DNA of 64,000 nucleotides from an uncultured bacterium (GCA_902763805.1 CACWTN010000004.1:55510-119509); one strand, 5' to 3'; positions 16,553-25,269 are shown, numbered from the stretch's first letter. Notes: generated by a model not told the origin, from the letters alone. A program made the numbers and translations.

Positions 16553-16617
16553 CAAACCAGACATTAACAAAGTTAGAGAAAGAGAATGAAAAAACTTCCC
16601 TTCGGGGAAGTCTTTTT
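16553..16617 (+). ncRNA. Candidate small RNA of about 60 nt
   Basis: A promoter-like element of the window's recurring class is followed, within about 65 nt, by a terminator with a C(TTCG)G tetraloop. The transcript would be short and end in a 7-bp stem. It holds an 11-codon frame (MKKLPFGEVFL) that runs through the hairpin with no good ribosome site. The start of transcription is a guess from the -10 position. The alternative is that the hairpin exists only to end aroQ and the promoter is decayed. Confidence 0.4.
16588..16617. terminator. Bidirectional terminator with TTCG tetraloop
   Basis: ACTTCCC-TTCG-GGGAAGT, with T-rich tails on both strands (CTTTTT on plus, TTTTTT on minus). On the minus strand it ends aroQ. 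Confidence 0.9.
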
Positions 16618-16639
16618 ATGAGATTAAACAAAATCCAAA

Positions 16640-17074
16640 TTACTTACTAAGTATTTTTACAAGTCCTTCTAGAGCCAGTAAGTAACTCTGTTCCTTGAAA
16701 CCTATGACAGACGCAATACAAACACCTGATAAAAGAGATGTATGACGGAACTCCTCACGTGCATGAATATTTGTCATATGTATCTCTACTGTCGGAATCT
16801 GAACAGCAGCAATTGCATCACGGATTACGACGCTTGTATGAGTGTAACCACCTGCATTTATAAGCATCCCGTCATATTTGCCTCTTGCAGACTGAATTTT
16901 ATCAACAATTTCACCTTCGTGATTTGATTGCCAGGCTTCAACTTCAACACCGAGTTCTTTACCTTTGGTAATGACAGAATTTTCAATATCAGCTAAGGTA
17001 GTAGTTCCGTATTTTTCAGGTTCTCTCTGACCAAGCATATTAAGGTTTGCACCATTTATCAATAAAAATTTCAT
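16640..17074 (-). CDS. aroQ: Type II 3-dehydroquinate dehydratase
   Basis: AroQ removes water from 3-dehydroquinate to give 3-dehydroshikimate, step three of the shikimate pathway, as a cytoplasmic dodecamer. The 144-residue protein fits the family length. Visible active-site residues are Asn10, Arg17, Tyr22 (EPEKYGTTTL), the INAGGYTHTS loop with His79, and His99 in VEIHMTNIHARE. AGGGGG precedes the ATG by a short spacer. It is transcribed alone, with a bidirectional terminator downstream, and is divergent from the RWYD-folE2 pair. Confidence 0.95.
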   Translation of the reverse strand: MKFLLINGANLNMLGQREPEKYGTTTLADIENSVITKGKELGVEVEAWQSNHEGEIVDKIQSARGKYDGMLINAGGYTHTSVVIRDAIAAVQIPTVEIHMTNIHAREEFRHTSLLSGVCIASVIGFKEQSYLLALEGLVKILSK

Positions 17075-17154
17075 ATAACCCCCTGTAAGGTTTGAATAAA
17101 TTTACATTTACACCAAATTATTATACAATATAAACAGAATGAGAGGAAGATATT

Positions 17155-17481
17155 ATGATTAACAAACGCTGGTATGATTCAGACCCGATTTTAAAAGAAG
17201 CATTGGAATTACTCAGGCTTTCACCTGAAGAAACACAGACTGAGGCAGCTAATTTTATGTTAAAACTTCAGGAACAAGTCGCAGCTGAAGTCATAGAACA
17301 CGTTTACGATATTATAAATACTTATCAGGGCAAAGGCAACAGATGGTATGACAACGACCCGATGATGCTTAAAGGCGTTGAACTTTTAAGAAATGCCCCG
17401 GCAAAAATTCAGAGAGTTGCTGCGCTTAAACTTCTTATAGCACTTGAACAAAAATCATTTGAAGGAGTTGAACTCGGATAA
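17155..17481 (+). CDS. RWYD-repeat protein, shorter form
   Basis: A 108-residue protein consisting of little more than two copies of the RWYD unit: KRWYDSDPILKEALELLRLS at residues 4-23 and NRWYDNDPMMLKGVELLRNA near residues 62-81. Both are followed by a helix ending AANFMLKLQ or AALKLLIAL. Consensus over the four copies in the window is RWYDxDPxLxxAxxLLxxxP then (E/K)xTQxxAAxxxLKL. The gene has GAGAGGA before its ATG and overlaps folE2 by one base (TAATG), so the two are translationally coupled. No enzyme motif is visible; the compact helical repeat suggests protein binding. Confidence 0.8.
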   Translation: MINKRWYDSDPILKEALELLRLSPEETQTEAANFMLKLQEQVAAEVIEHVYDIINTYQGKGNRWYDNDPMMLKGVELLRNAPAKIQRVAALKLLIALEQKSFEGVELG

Positions 17482-18272
17482 TGAAAGATGTTCAGAGCCA
17501 GAGAGATCACCGCGGAATAGACATTCAGAAAGTTGGTGTGAAAGGTGTTGAGCTGCCTTTAACTATACAACGCAAAAATGCCGAAGACATTACGATATAT
17601 TCTTTGGCTACAGTTGGAGTTTCATTACCTGCAGAATACAAAGGGACACACATGTCACGCTTTGTTGAAGTCCTGAATGAGTGGAGAGAAAAACATTTAC
17701 TCGGTATAGATATAAAAGGTTGTCTTGAAGCTATAGTAAATAAACTGAATGCAAAAAGCGGCTATTTAAGATTTGAGTTTAAATATTTTATCGACAAAGA
17801 ATCGCCTGTTACAAAAATTGCAGCACCAATGTGTTATGATTGCTCGTTTGAAGGTGTATTGGATAATTATGGTGAAGAAGACGAAGAATATAAATTCTAT
17901 CTGGGGGTTGACGTACCTGTAACGACACTTTGTCCGTGCTCTAAAGAAATTTCCGATTATGGCGCACATAACCAGAGAGCGTTGGTATCAGTTAACATTA
18001 CGTATCCTGAATACGAACATATTTGGCTTGAAGATTTAATTGCAGATATTGAATCTTGCGCCTCATCACAACTTTATCCTCTGCTAAAACGTGAAGATGA
18101 AAAATACGTAACGGAACACGCTTATGATAATCCGAAATTTGTAGAAGATGTTCTTCGTGATGTTGTACTTAAACTTAGAAATAATGAGATTATAGATTCA
18201 TTTGAAGTTGAATGTGAATCATTAGAAAGTATTCATAACCATTCTGCCTGGGCATACCAGCAGGAAGGATAA
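17481..18272 (+). CDS. folE2: GTP cyclohydrolase FolE2 (type IB)
   Basis: FolE2 converts GTP to 7,8-dihydroneopterin triphosphate, the first step of folate and also of queuosine precursor synthesis. It can use metals other than zinc. The 263-residue protein matches the type IB length of 255-300. The active-site Cys151 stands in TTLCPCSKEISDYGAHNQR with His163, and the C-terminal SIHNHSAWA supplies His252 and His254. The N-terminal DVQSQRDHRGIDIQKVG is also typical. Its ATG overlaps the stop of the RWYD gene. It converges on the amidase gene with a 7-nt gap and no obvious terminator. Confidence 0.94.
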   Translation: MKDVQSQRDHRGIDIQKVGVKGVELPLTIQRKNAEDITIYSLATVGVSLPAEYKGTHMSRFVEVLNEWREKHLLGIDIKGCLEAIVNKLNAKSGYLRFEFKYFIDKESPVTKIAAPMCYDCSFEGVLDNYGEEDEEYKFYLGVDVPVTTLCPCSKEISDYGAHNQRALVSVNITYPEYEHIWLEDLIADIESCASSQLYPLLKREDEKYVTEHAYDNPKFVEDVLRDVVLKLRNNEIIDSFEVECESLESIHNHSAWAYQQEG

Positions 18273-18279
18273 GGACATT

Positions 18280-19608
18280 TTATTTCTTAATATAATCAAC
18301 TATGCCTTCTGCAATTCCTTTAGCGGCTTTCTTTATCCATTTATCATTTCTGTATAACATTGAATCCTGAGGGTTTGTCATATATGCAGTTTCAACGAGA
18401 ACTGCCGCATATTCCGTTGGTCGTATAACCGCAAAACTACCGGTCTTAATACCGCTGTCACGAGTTCCTGCAATACGGGTTATTTCCTTTTGCATAACTT
18501 CAGCAAACTTTTTCGAGTTTTCATTATAATAATAAACACTCGTTCCACGCGTTTTATGAATATCCATAGGAACATCTCCTATAGAGTTCAGGTGAATACT
18601 CACAAAAACATCTGCACCGTTTTCTTTAGAAAAATTAACTCTGTCATCAAGTGAAACATTTGCATCACACTCTCTTGTCAGAACCGTATTAATGTTATGT
18701 TTTCTCAGAAATTCTGCAGTCTGAAGCGCAATTTTCAGATTAATATCTTTTTCTTCATCGCCCAGGCACCCAATTGCTCCTTTTTCTGAACCGCCATGAC
18801 CTGCATCAATTACGACAGTTGCTTCTTTAATATTTTCAGTGAGTTTTCGGACTTTAAAAGTATATTTACCCTCTTCAAGAGTTACGGTATAAGCATATTT
18901 TTCAGGCTTTGGTATATTAAGATTATAAACAGATTCTTCGGATAATTCAGGATTGTAAACCCTGAAAATAATTTCTTTTTCTCCGTCTTCAATTGTATAC
19001 GGAAGCTTTTTTGAAAAAGATATTGTCTGAATCATAGCATTTTTAAAACGTTCGCTATCCATATTTATAAACTCTGCCGGATAAAAGCCTTCATCGGTAA
19101 GCGTTACGTCCTTTTTTGCTATCCAGGCTGTTTTGTCTTTAGCAAGATATACCCTGTAAAAAGAGCCTTTTGAACCGTTTATAACGATATGTGTTCCGCC
19201 GAAAAGATGCGATATTCTGTTAAGTCCGGCATCAACAGGAGTAGTTCTCAACGGAACATTATCATGATTTACGTATGCCTTAACTGGAGAAAATTCTTCT
19301 ATCGGAATTTCCTGTGTTACCGGAATAGTTTTATAATATTTATAAATAGTAAGTCCGTACAAAGTCCTTAACGCAACTCTGTTTTCTCCTTCATGGAGTT
19401 TGACAGTATGCGCAAAAGCACCATTTGACGCAGTATAAATACTTTTATCATTAATTGAAAGGGATTCCGCAGAATTGGCTTTTCCATATATAAAAGCGTA
19501 GTCATTTGATGTTACAATCTTTTTCTCTGAGGGATAAACAACCTCAAAAGCATAAGCCTGAGACATCAAAAAAAACAACGATAATAATAAAACAAAGCAT
19601 CCTCTCAT
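18280..19608 (-). CDS. Exported N-acetylmuramoyl-L-alanine amidase
   Basis: This enzyme cleaves the amide bond between muramic acid and the stem peptide of peptidoglycan. With the start at 19608 the protein has 442 residues. It begins MRGCFVLLLSLFFLMSQAYA, a clean signal peptide, then two beta-rich segments, an SH3-like region around 95-180 (NVPLRTTP, TAWIAKKDV), and a C-terminal Amidase_3 domain. Zinc ligands are His in DAGHGG, Glu in EEKDINL and His in VSIHLNS; the catalytic Glu is in VLVETAYMTNPQ. An ATG at 19638 is in frame but lies inside the -35 box, so it is not used. Expression is leaderless by prediction. Confidence 0.9.
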   Translation of the reverse strand: MRGCFVLLLSLFFLMSQAYAFEVVYPSEKKIVTSNDYAFIYGKANSAESLSINDKSIYTASNGAFAHTVKLHEGENRVALRTLYGLTIYKYYKTIPVTQEIPIEEFSPVKAYVNHDNVPLRTTPVDAGLNRISHLFGGTHIVINGSKGSFYRVYLAKDKTAWIAKKDVTLTDEGFYPAEFINMDSERFKNAMIQTISFSKKLPYTIEDGEKEIIFRVYNPELSEESVYNLNIPKPEKYAYTVTLEEGKYTFKVRKLTENIKEATVVIDAGHGGSEKGAIGCLGDEEKDINLKIALQTAEFLRKHNINTVLTRECDANVSLDDRVNFSKENGADVFVSIHLNSIGDVPMDIHKTRGTSVYYYNENSKKFAEVMQKEITRIAGTRDSGIKTGSFAVIRPTEYAAVLVETAYMTNPQDSMLYRNDKWIKKAAKGIAEGIVDYIKK

Positions 19609-19614
19609 ATCAAA

Positions 19615-19643
19615 ATTGTAATATAAAATTTTACTCATTGCAA
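19615..19643 (-). promoter_or_regulatory. Amidase promoter, predicted leaderless transcript
   Basis: On the minus strand TTGCAA (19643-19638), 17 nt, TACAAT (19620-19615), then 6 nt to the ATG at 19608. Confidence 0.65.
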
Positions 19644-19657
19644 TTTTATGGTAAACT
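19630..19657 (+). promoter_or_regulatory. dnaX promoter, predicted leaderless transcript
   Basis: TTTACT (19630-19635), 16 nt, TAAACT (19652-19657), then 6 nt to the ATG at 19664. It overlaps the divergent amidase promoter. Confidence 0.5.
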
Positions 19658-19663
19658 GAAATT

Positions 19664-21496
19664 ATGAGCGGAAATTATATACCATTATACAGAAAATATC
19701 GTCCGCAAACGCTGGATACACTTGTTGGGCAGGAGCATATAAAGAAAACTCTTACAAGCGCAATTGAGCTTGGAAAAATTTCTCACGCATTTTTGTTTAC
19801 AGGTCCCAGAGGTACAGGTAAAACTTCCACAGCAAGAATACTGGCAAAATCACTTAACTGTATTAACGGGCCTACACTTCACCCCTGCGGCGAATGCGAA
19901 AGCTGTAAAGATATTACAAACTCGATTCCTATTGACGTAATTGAAATAGACGCAGCTTCCAACCGTAAAGTAGAAGACACTCAGAATATTCTTGAAAAAA
20001 TTCAGTACGTTCCGGTTCACGGGAAATACAAGATTTATATAATAGACGAAGTTCACATGCTGACAAACCACGCTTTTAACGCTTTGTTAAAAACGCTTGA
20101 AGAACCGCCTGAAAACGTTATATTTATTCTTGCTACAACTGAAGTTCATAAAGTTCTTGATACTATTAAAAGCAGATGCCAAAGATTTGATTTCAGACGT
20201 ATAACAACAGAAGATATAGTCAAGCACCTGCGCTATATATCAGATCAGGAAAAAATAAAAATTACAGATGATGCATTATTTACAATAGCAAAAAACTCTG
20301 CAGGCGGTATGCGTGACAGTATATCATTACTTGACCAGCTAAGTTTGCTCGGTGTTACAAAAGACATAACATCTGACGATGTTAACGCAATTTTAGGCAG
20401 AATTTCGTTTGATACGCTTCACAAACTGAGCGAAAAAATTATTGCATCACAACCAAATGAAGCAATAGAGATTCTAAACGATATATATAACTCAGGTAAT
20501 GAACCGCTTCAGATTCTTACAAACCTGTCAGAATACTTTAAAAATCTGCTTATTGTAAAAAATTGCAAGAAGGATTTATTAACAGAACTTACAGGTCTGA
20601 ATGAGCCTCAATTAGAAGAAATTTCAAAACAGAAAGAACTTCTTGAAACACAGCAAATAGTATTCCTACTTGAAAGAATAACTTATTATATCAAAGAAGT
20701 AAAAATGGCTGCAAATCAGCATTTATGGCTTGAAGTAGGTATAATTGACCTTTCTAATATGGCAGAAAATACAACATTACTGGATTTGCAAAACAGGATA
20801 AAAGCACTTGAATCCGGTGCGCCGGTTGAACCCCGCAGTATTCCGAGACCTGTTGTGCAGACACCAAAACCTGCGGTAAGAACAATTGAGCAGGTTAAAG
20901 CTCCGCAAAAGACCGAAGTACAGAGTGCAAAAAGCGAAACAAAATCAGCAACCAATGATGAAGATACTTTCACTCCGCCTCCAATGTCAAAGAAATCTGA
21001 CGGAACAGACATTGTTTCTTTATGGGAAGCTCTGCTTGCTAATATTAACAGCGTTCCTGCAAGAGCACTGCTTAAACAAATGGGAACTCCTGTTAAAATC
21101 ACCAAAGAAGAAATTATTATTACATTCAAAACAGAAAACTTTGTTGCTCAGTATTCAAATACAAACAAAAAGGATTTACTTATTGAAGCCGCTAAAGTTC
21201 TGTTCAATAATGCAGATACAAAAATTGTCGTAAGACTTCCGCTCGGAAGCGACAGTAAACTTCAGGCAGAACAGAATGCTGCTTCTTCAGAAGAAAAAAA
21301 AAAGATAGTTAACACTGAGCCGGCAAACGAACAAGACGAAGAATACACAGAGCCGGATACAGAACCCGTTGTTAAAGAAATAAAATACGAAGTGAAAAAG
21401 AGCGCACCCCCTACGGATGAAGCTTCCAAGCAGCATCTTGAATCAGATCAGGAAAAAATGGTTCTGGAACTGTTTGACGGAAAATACATTGAATAA
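19664..21496 (+). CDS. dnaX: DNA polymerase III subunit tau (clamp loader)
   Basis: DnaX is the ATPase of the clamp loader and ties the polymerase cores together. The 610-residue protein has Walker A GPRGTGKT at 47-54, zinc-binding Cys66, Cys75, Cys78 and Cys81, Walker B IIDEVHML and the sensor SRC motif KSRCQRFDF. A low-complexity linker (about 385-440) leads to a globular C-terminal domain (SLWEALLANINSVPARALLK). After it, a second acidic linker ends in MVLELFDGKYIE. A run of ten A at 21294-21303 (codons 544-548) could allow slippage; either one-base shift meets a stop within four codons. The start follows a -10 box by 6 nt, so no Shine-Dalgarno is present. Confidence 0.95.
   Translation: MSGNYIPLYRKYRPQTLDTLVGQEHIKKTLTSAIELGKISHAFLFTGPRGTGKTSTARILAKSLNCINGPTLHPCGECESCKDITNSIPIDVIEIDAASNRKVEDTQNILEKIQYVPVHGKYKIYIIDEVHMLTNHAFNALLKTLEEPPENVIFILATTEVHKVLDTIKSRCQRFDFRRITTEDIVKHLRYISDQEKIKITDDALFTIAKNSAGGMRDSISLLDQLSLLGVTKDITSDDVNAILGRISFDTLHKLSEKIIASQPNEAIEILNDIYNSGNEPLQILTNLSEYFKNLLIVKNCKKDLLTELTGLNEPQLEEISKQKELLETQQIVFLLERITYYIKEVKMAANQHLWLEVGIIDLSNMAENTTLLDLQNRIKALESGAPVEPRSIPRPVVQTPKPAVRTIEQVKAPQKTEVQSAKSETKSATNDEDTFTPPPMSKKSDGTDIVSLWEALLANINSVPARALLKQMGTPVKITKEEIIITFKTENFVAQYSNTNKKDLLIEAAKVLFNNADTKIVVRLPLGSDSKLQAEQNAASSEEKKKIVNTEPANEQDEEYTEPDTEPVVKEIKYEVKKSAPPTDEASKQHLESDQEKMVLELFDGKYIE
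21294..21303 (+). other. A10 homopolymer in dnaX, possible slippage site
   Basis: Ten consecutive A within GAA-GAA-AAA-AAA-AAG. Adding one A leads to GAT-AGT-TAA and removing one leads to AGA-TAG, so either slip truncates the protein by about 61 residues. Confidence 0.4.
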
Positions 21497-21568
21497 AAGG
21501 GTTTATATAATCTTTCAATATTTACAAACCGTTCGTTCGTGTTAGAATAAACAAGAAGGAAAGATTTT

Positions 21569-21643
21569 ATGACATATTTTTACGCAAAACATCATCATAC
21601 TCATCTAATCCCGGAAGGGCTTAGAGTTTTGCGTTCTCTATAA
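21569..21643 (+). CDS. 24-residue His-rich peptide, possible leader peptide
   Basis: A 24-codon frame with AAGAAGGAAAG before its ATG and a promoter upstream (TTTACA, 16 nt, TAGAAT at about 21529-21556). The peptide begins MTYFYAKHHHTHLIPEG and ends LRVLRSL. Downstream, before the next gene at 21715, lie the imperfectly complementary segments CTCTTTTAATCGGCTCTTTC and GAGAAAGTAAAGAG. The order of promoter, short histidine-rich frame, hairpin and large gene resembles an attenuation leader. The downstream gene is not a histidine-biosynthesis gene, so a stand-alone small protein is equally possible. Confidence 0.5.
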   Translation: MTYFYAKHHHTHLIPEGLRVLRSL

Positions 21644-21714
21644 AACTCTTTTAATCGGCTCTTTCGGGATATTCAAGAGAAAGTAAAGAGTACGGTTTAA
21701 AGGAGATAAGTTAA

Positions 21715-22923
21715 ATGTCATATATAAACATAATATCGGCAGTCGGAAATAACAGAGGTATAGCACCTTTATTTGTTCGTGACTGCTGCATAGAGATTCC
21801 GTCAAAACTGGGATTAACCTATAACCAAAATCTAAAAGATTCCCGTCAGATGGCAAATAATGCAGTCAGAGAGAGGTTTATTGACGAATACGGAACATCT
21901 GCAATTTGGATGGGCGGTCCTGTTTTGCTCGGCAAACTGGCTAATAAAGTAATAAAAAAACTTGGTTATAATGCCGGCGTAAACATGAGCCTGTTCAAAG
22001 AAAGAAATAATCAGGGAATAAAATACAACATTGAAAAGTTTAGAGAAAAAGCTCCCGAAGCGGTTAAAGACCTTGAAAAAGCTCTCTTAAACAAAAATAA
22101 ATATCAAAAGCTTCAGGCTGGAAAATTCGCTCTTACAACAGCAATCCCAATTGTCTTAATGGGTTTTATTCTCCCAAAGCTTAACTTCAAACTGACAGAA
22201 AAAATAAAAGAAAAACAGGGGGCAAATGCAGGGAGAAAAACAGACGCAATAAATAATGAGGTATCTTTCAAGGGGTTAGCCTCAACTATGGCTAATATGT
22301 CAAACGTCAATAAAATGGCGGTAACAGACGGGGGATTAACTATTGGGCGTGTATGGACGGCTAGAAACAGATATGAACAAATGGAGCTTGGATTTAAAAA
22401 TGCGATGATGATGTTTCTGAACTTTGTTTTCCCGATTTATCTTGCCAAAGGACTTGATAAACTATCGCTTAAACTGTTTAAAACAGACGTAAATTTAGAC
22501 CCGAAACTTATGAACGATGAAAACTTTTTGTCAGCAATTAAAGATAACAAAATTAAAATGCCCTCTAAAAGAGAAGATATAATTGATTTTCTTGATAAAA
22601 ATCCGGACAGTAATTTTTCAAAACTTTGCGAAGAATATTGCGGAGTTAAATACCTTAAAAACAGAGTTCGTGACCCCAGAGAATTTGTTGATACGAAGAA
22701 GATTTTCAGTTTTTCAAAAGAAATAGAAAAATTTTCATCAGAAGCAAGAAAAAGTGGAAATATTGAAAAATACTCAAAACTTGCTGTCAAAATCAAATCC
22801 GCAAATATTGCGGCAAATGTAGGCATAAGCAGTTTTCTTCTAGCAGTTGTTCTGCCGGAGGTAATATTCTTACTCCGAAAAAAAGTCACAGGTTCTGATG
22901 CAGAACCCGGACTTCTTTCCTAA
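21715..22923 (+). CDS. Membrane protein of unknown function, 402 residues
   Basis: I do not recognise this protein. It begins MSYINIISAVGNNRGIAPLF and has three hydrophobic segments: around 137-158 (ALTTAIPIVLMGFILP), around 230-250 (NAMMMFLNFVFPIYLAKGL) and near the C-terminus (ANVGISSFLLAVVLPEVIFLL). Between the first and second is a polar region rich in Lys and Asn, and between the second and third a charged helical domain. No catalytic motif is evident. AAAGGAG precedes the ATG. A 24-codon frame lies 71 nt upstream on the same transcript. It converges on an MFS gene with a 13-nt gap. The basic, Asn-rich style is shared with the genes at 24431 and 33584. Confidence 0.75.
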   Translation: MSYINIISAVGNNRGIAPLFVRDCCIEIPSKLGLTYNQNLKDSRQMANNAVRERFIDEYGTSAIWMGGPVLLGKLANKVIKKLGYNAGVNMSLFKERNNQGIKYNIEKFREKAPEAVKDLEKALLNKNKYQKLQAGKFALTTAIPIVLMGFILPKLNFKLTEKIKEKQGANAGRKTDAINNEVSFKGLASTMANMSNVNKMAVTDGGLTIGRVWTARNRYEQMELGFKNAMMMFLNFVFPIYLAKGLDKLSLKLFKTDVNLDPKLMNDENFLSAIKDNKIKMPSKREDIIDFLDKNPDSNFSKLCEEYCGVKYLKNRVRDPREFVDTKKIFSFSKEIEKFSSEARKSGNIEKYSKLAVKIKSANIAANVGISSFLLAVVLPEVIFLLRKKVTGSDAEPGLLS

Positions 22924-22936
22924 TAAATTTTATATC

Positions 22937-24310
22937 TTAGGCTGCCTCAACTTCTGTCTTATCTTTAACTCTTGATGCAATAATTGATGCAATAACAAGA
23001 CAAACAGCGCCTATTATAAAGGTGTATTCCCAGTGATAGTTAACACCGTCAAACACGCTGAATGAACATTTATTAATAAACCAGGAAACAAGAGTACATA
23101 CAAACACTTGAGGACCTGCAATAAAGATATTAAATATACCCATTACTGAGCCTTCCGTTCCGGGTTTAATATACTGAGAAAGCATTGCAAACGGTAAAGC
23201 ACAAATACTTGCCCAACCTAAACCTGACAAGCCCATTAATATTGCAACAAGCTTCGGATCGTGGAAGAATGCCATGCCTAAGAATGCAGCTGCCATTGAA
23301 AGCATTGAAATAACGTGTACTTTTTTGTTACCAAATTTAACAGCAAGAACACCAATCGGAATAGCAACTAAAAAACAAATTAAATTAAATATTGCAAAAC
23401 AAATTGATGAAAAGTTAGTTCCGGCAAGAACTGCATGGTCATAAGATGATTTAACAACCTCACTTACAGCTGACAAATCAGGTACATTATATACGGTGTG
23501 TACAGCGTACTGAGTGAAGTAAATCATCATACACATATTTCCAATCCAGGTAAAGAATTGCATCCAGCAAATTTTACCGACTTCAGGTGAAAGTGCAAAA
23601 AAGTCTTTTAATGACTGTATAAAATTAAATTTTTCTTTTTGTTCTTCTTCTTTTGGCTCATATCTGCGTTCTTTAATCATCATACAAGTCCATGTCATAC
23701 CGAGTAAGAACGCAAGTGCTGCCATAATAAACTGAGCATTTATTGACATCTGGTAATTGAATGCCCACTTAAGAAACGGAGCTGCACCTGCGGCAACAAC
23801 AGAGCCAAGACCGATTGCAAGACTTATATAAGAGTTTGCAACTGAGTGCTGTTCCTGCGGAACAACATCAGGAACAAGAGCTCTGTACGGACCCTGTGCA
23901 ATATTAACGCAGGCATCTAAAATCCAAATCATCACAGCTGCAAAGCAAAGAGCTGCAAGCGGATGTATAGATAAATTAAACACTGAACCTAAGGTATTTG
24001 TAATCAGCTCAGAATTTGGAAGTGCCCACAGTGCAAGCGCCGATAATACAGCACCGCCCAGCAGGTACGGCCTGCGCCTTCCAAACGAAGAAGTTGTCTT
24101 ATCTGACAAAGCTCCAACTATAGGCTGAACAACCATTCCCGTAAAAGGTCCGGCAAGCCAGATTAAACCGAAAATAAAAGGCGATGCACCTAAGTTTTCG
24201 GTAACAGGACCTGATAAAATTATTCTCATCTGCCACGCAAACTGTAAGCCAAAAAATCCTAATGCAAAGCTTAAAAACTTGGCAGTATTAAATTTCTTTA
24301 GTTCTTCCAT
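22937..24310 (-). CDS. MFS transporter of the sugar-cation symporter / SLC45-like type
   Basis: A 457-residue carrier with 12 membrane helices. Typical motifs are GLIWLAGPFTGMVVQPIVGALSDKT between helices 2 and 3, RRRPYLLGG after it, and the long central loop IKERRYEPKEEEQKEKF. The pattern fits plant sucrose and SLC45 carriers and the related bacterial maltose/sucrose-proton symporters. A glucoside is therefore the likely substrate; the cytoplasmic GH13 enzyme 7 kb away would be a fitting partner. AAGGGGAG before the ATG at 24310 sets the start; the frame is open 20 codons further. The last residues TEVEAA form a short polar tail. Confidence 0.85.
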   Translation of the reverse strand: MEELKKFNTAKFLSFALGFFGLQFAWQMRIILSGPVTENLGASPFIFGLIWLAGPFTGMVVQPIVGALSDKTTSSFGRRRPYLLGGAVLSALALWALPNSELITNTLGSVFNLSIHPLAALCFAAVMIWILDACVNIAQGPYRALVPDVVPQEQHSVANSYISLAIGLGSVVAAGAAPFLKWAFNYQMSINAQFIMAALAFLLGMTWTCMMIKERRYEPKEEEQKEKFNFIQSLKDFFALSPEVGKICWMQFFTWIGNMCMMIYFTQYAVHTVYNVPDLSAVSEVVKSSYDHAVLAGTNFSSICFAIFNLICFLVAIPIGVLAVKFGNKKVHVISMLSMAAAFLGMAFFHDPKLVAILMGLSGLGWASICALPFAMLSQYIKPGTEGSVMGIFNIFIAGPQVFVCTLVSWFINKCSFSVFDGVNYHWEYTFIIGAVCLVIASIIASRVKDKTEVEAA

Positions 24311-24430
24311 ATATAAAACTCCCCTTACTAATATACTTATAAGTTTACAAATAAAACAATTTGCCGTCAATATAATATAGCAAAATATATTTTTTCACGT
24401 TTTAGTATAATAAAACAGAAAGAAGGACAC

Positions 24431-25249
24431 ATGATTTCGTTCAATAAAGCCGCAAAAATTTTAACAAAAAAAGAACCCCAATTAACCGGACGCTTATTTA
24501 ACGGAGGGTGGAATAATATTGGGATTGTAAAACGGGAGCCAGACAACAGGACAAAAGAACAACTGTTGGAAAATATCGACTATTACGCAAATCAATGCCC
24601 TGAAGTGGCGCAGTTTAAAAATGAACTCAAATCAATGAACCCAAAACATCTTGGTTTAGTATCCGACATTTGCGAACTTGCAAACCACCTTGAGCATCTA
24701 AATACAGCAATAAATATTAAAAAACCGGATGCAAACGGGAAAAGCTTATTCCAATTTTTGATGGAAATATTACCAAAGGCATCTAAAGAGAATCCTGAAT
24801 CACTTGAATTATCACAAAGCATAATAGATAATACAGACTCAATAGGTGCAAAATATGCACTGAATGCACTTAGAAATCTTTATGATTGCAAAGATGCTGC
24901 CCGTCATATAAAAGCGACTATTCCATTTGTACGGGATATCGCAGACGCAGCTTTTGAGGGCGGATATACAATGGATTACAGCAAGGAAAAAACTTTTGTA
25001 AACGGTCTGAACAGTTTTATATCGCCAAATGTATCATTAGAAAAATTGGAATTTTTCCCTGAGATAATAAAAACCGCAGAAGAAGCAGATGCAACCTGTG
25101 TAATTGATGCATTTCCTTTTTTAACCAACAAAGCATCTGTCAGCAAAATTAAAGAAAACCTGGAAACATTTAAAAATCTTGCTTCAGGAATAAAAGATAA
25201 AAAAATTAACCTGACTGATTTTCTGGATAATAACGTAAATATAAAATAA
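24431..25249 (+). CDS. Helical protein of unknown function, 272 residues
   Basis: I do not recognise it. The protein starts MISFNKAAKILTKKEPQLTG, has no signal peptide or membrane segment, and is predicted to be almost entirely alpha-helical, with repeated leucine-rich helices such as LVSDICELANHLEHLNTAINI and FQFLMEILPKAS. HEAT-like or ARM-like packing is possible. AGAAGGA precedes the ATG and a TATAAT lies near 24407. Its stop codon is 3 nt from the left attachment repeat of the tRNA-Phe island, so it borders the insertion but is not part of it. Confidence 0.7.
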   Translation: MISFNKAAKILTKKEPQLTGRLFNGGWNNIGIVKREPDNRTKEQLLENIDYYANQCPEVAQFKNELKSMNPKHLGLVSDICELANHLEHLNTAINIKKPDANGKSLFQFLMEILPKASKENPESLELSQSIIDNTDSIGAKYALNALRNLYDCKDAARHIKATIPFVRDIADAAFEGGYTMDYSKEKTFVNGLNSFISPNVSLEKLEFFPEIIKTAEEADATCVIDAFPFLTNKASVSKIKENLETFKNLASGIKDKKINLTDFLDNNVNIK

Positions 25250-25252
25250 AAT

Positions 25253-25269
25253 AAAATATGCCGCAACTC
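25253..25269. repeat. attL-like 17-bp direct repeat (tRNA-Phe 3' end)
   Basis: AAAATATGCCGCAACTC is an exact copy of 29114-29130, which covers the last 10 bases of the tRNA-Phe gene plus the discriminator and the adjoining AT-rich bases. Direct repeats of a tRNA 3' end are the usual trace of site-specific integration. Confidence 0.8.

Noticed and set aside
16560..16623. 11-codon peptide gene through the aroQ terminator
   Set aside because: No ribosome site beyond a weak AGAGA, and the frame is simply the sequence of the hairpin; treated as a possible noncoding RNA instead.
21715..25249. Prophage remnant
   Set aside because: The unknown genes here lack phage structural, lysis or integrase features and have the same base use as neighbouring housekeeping genes.
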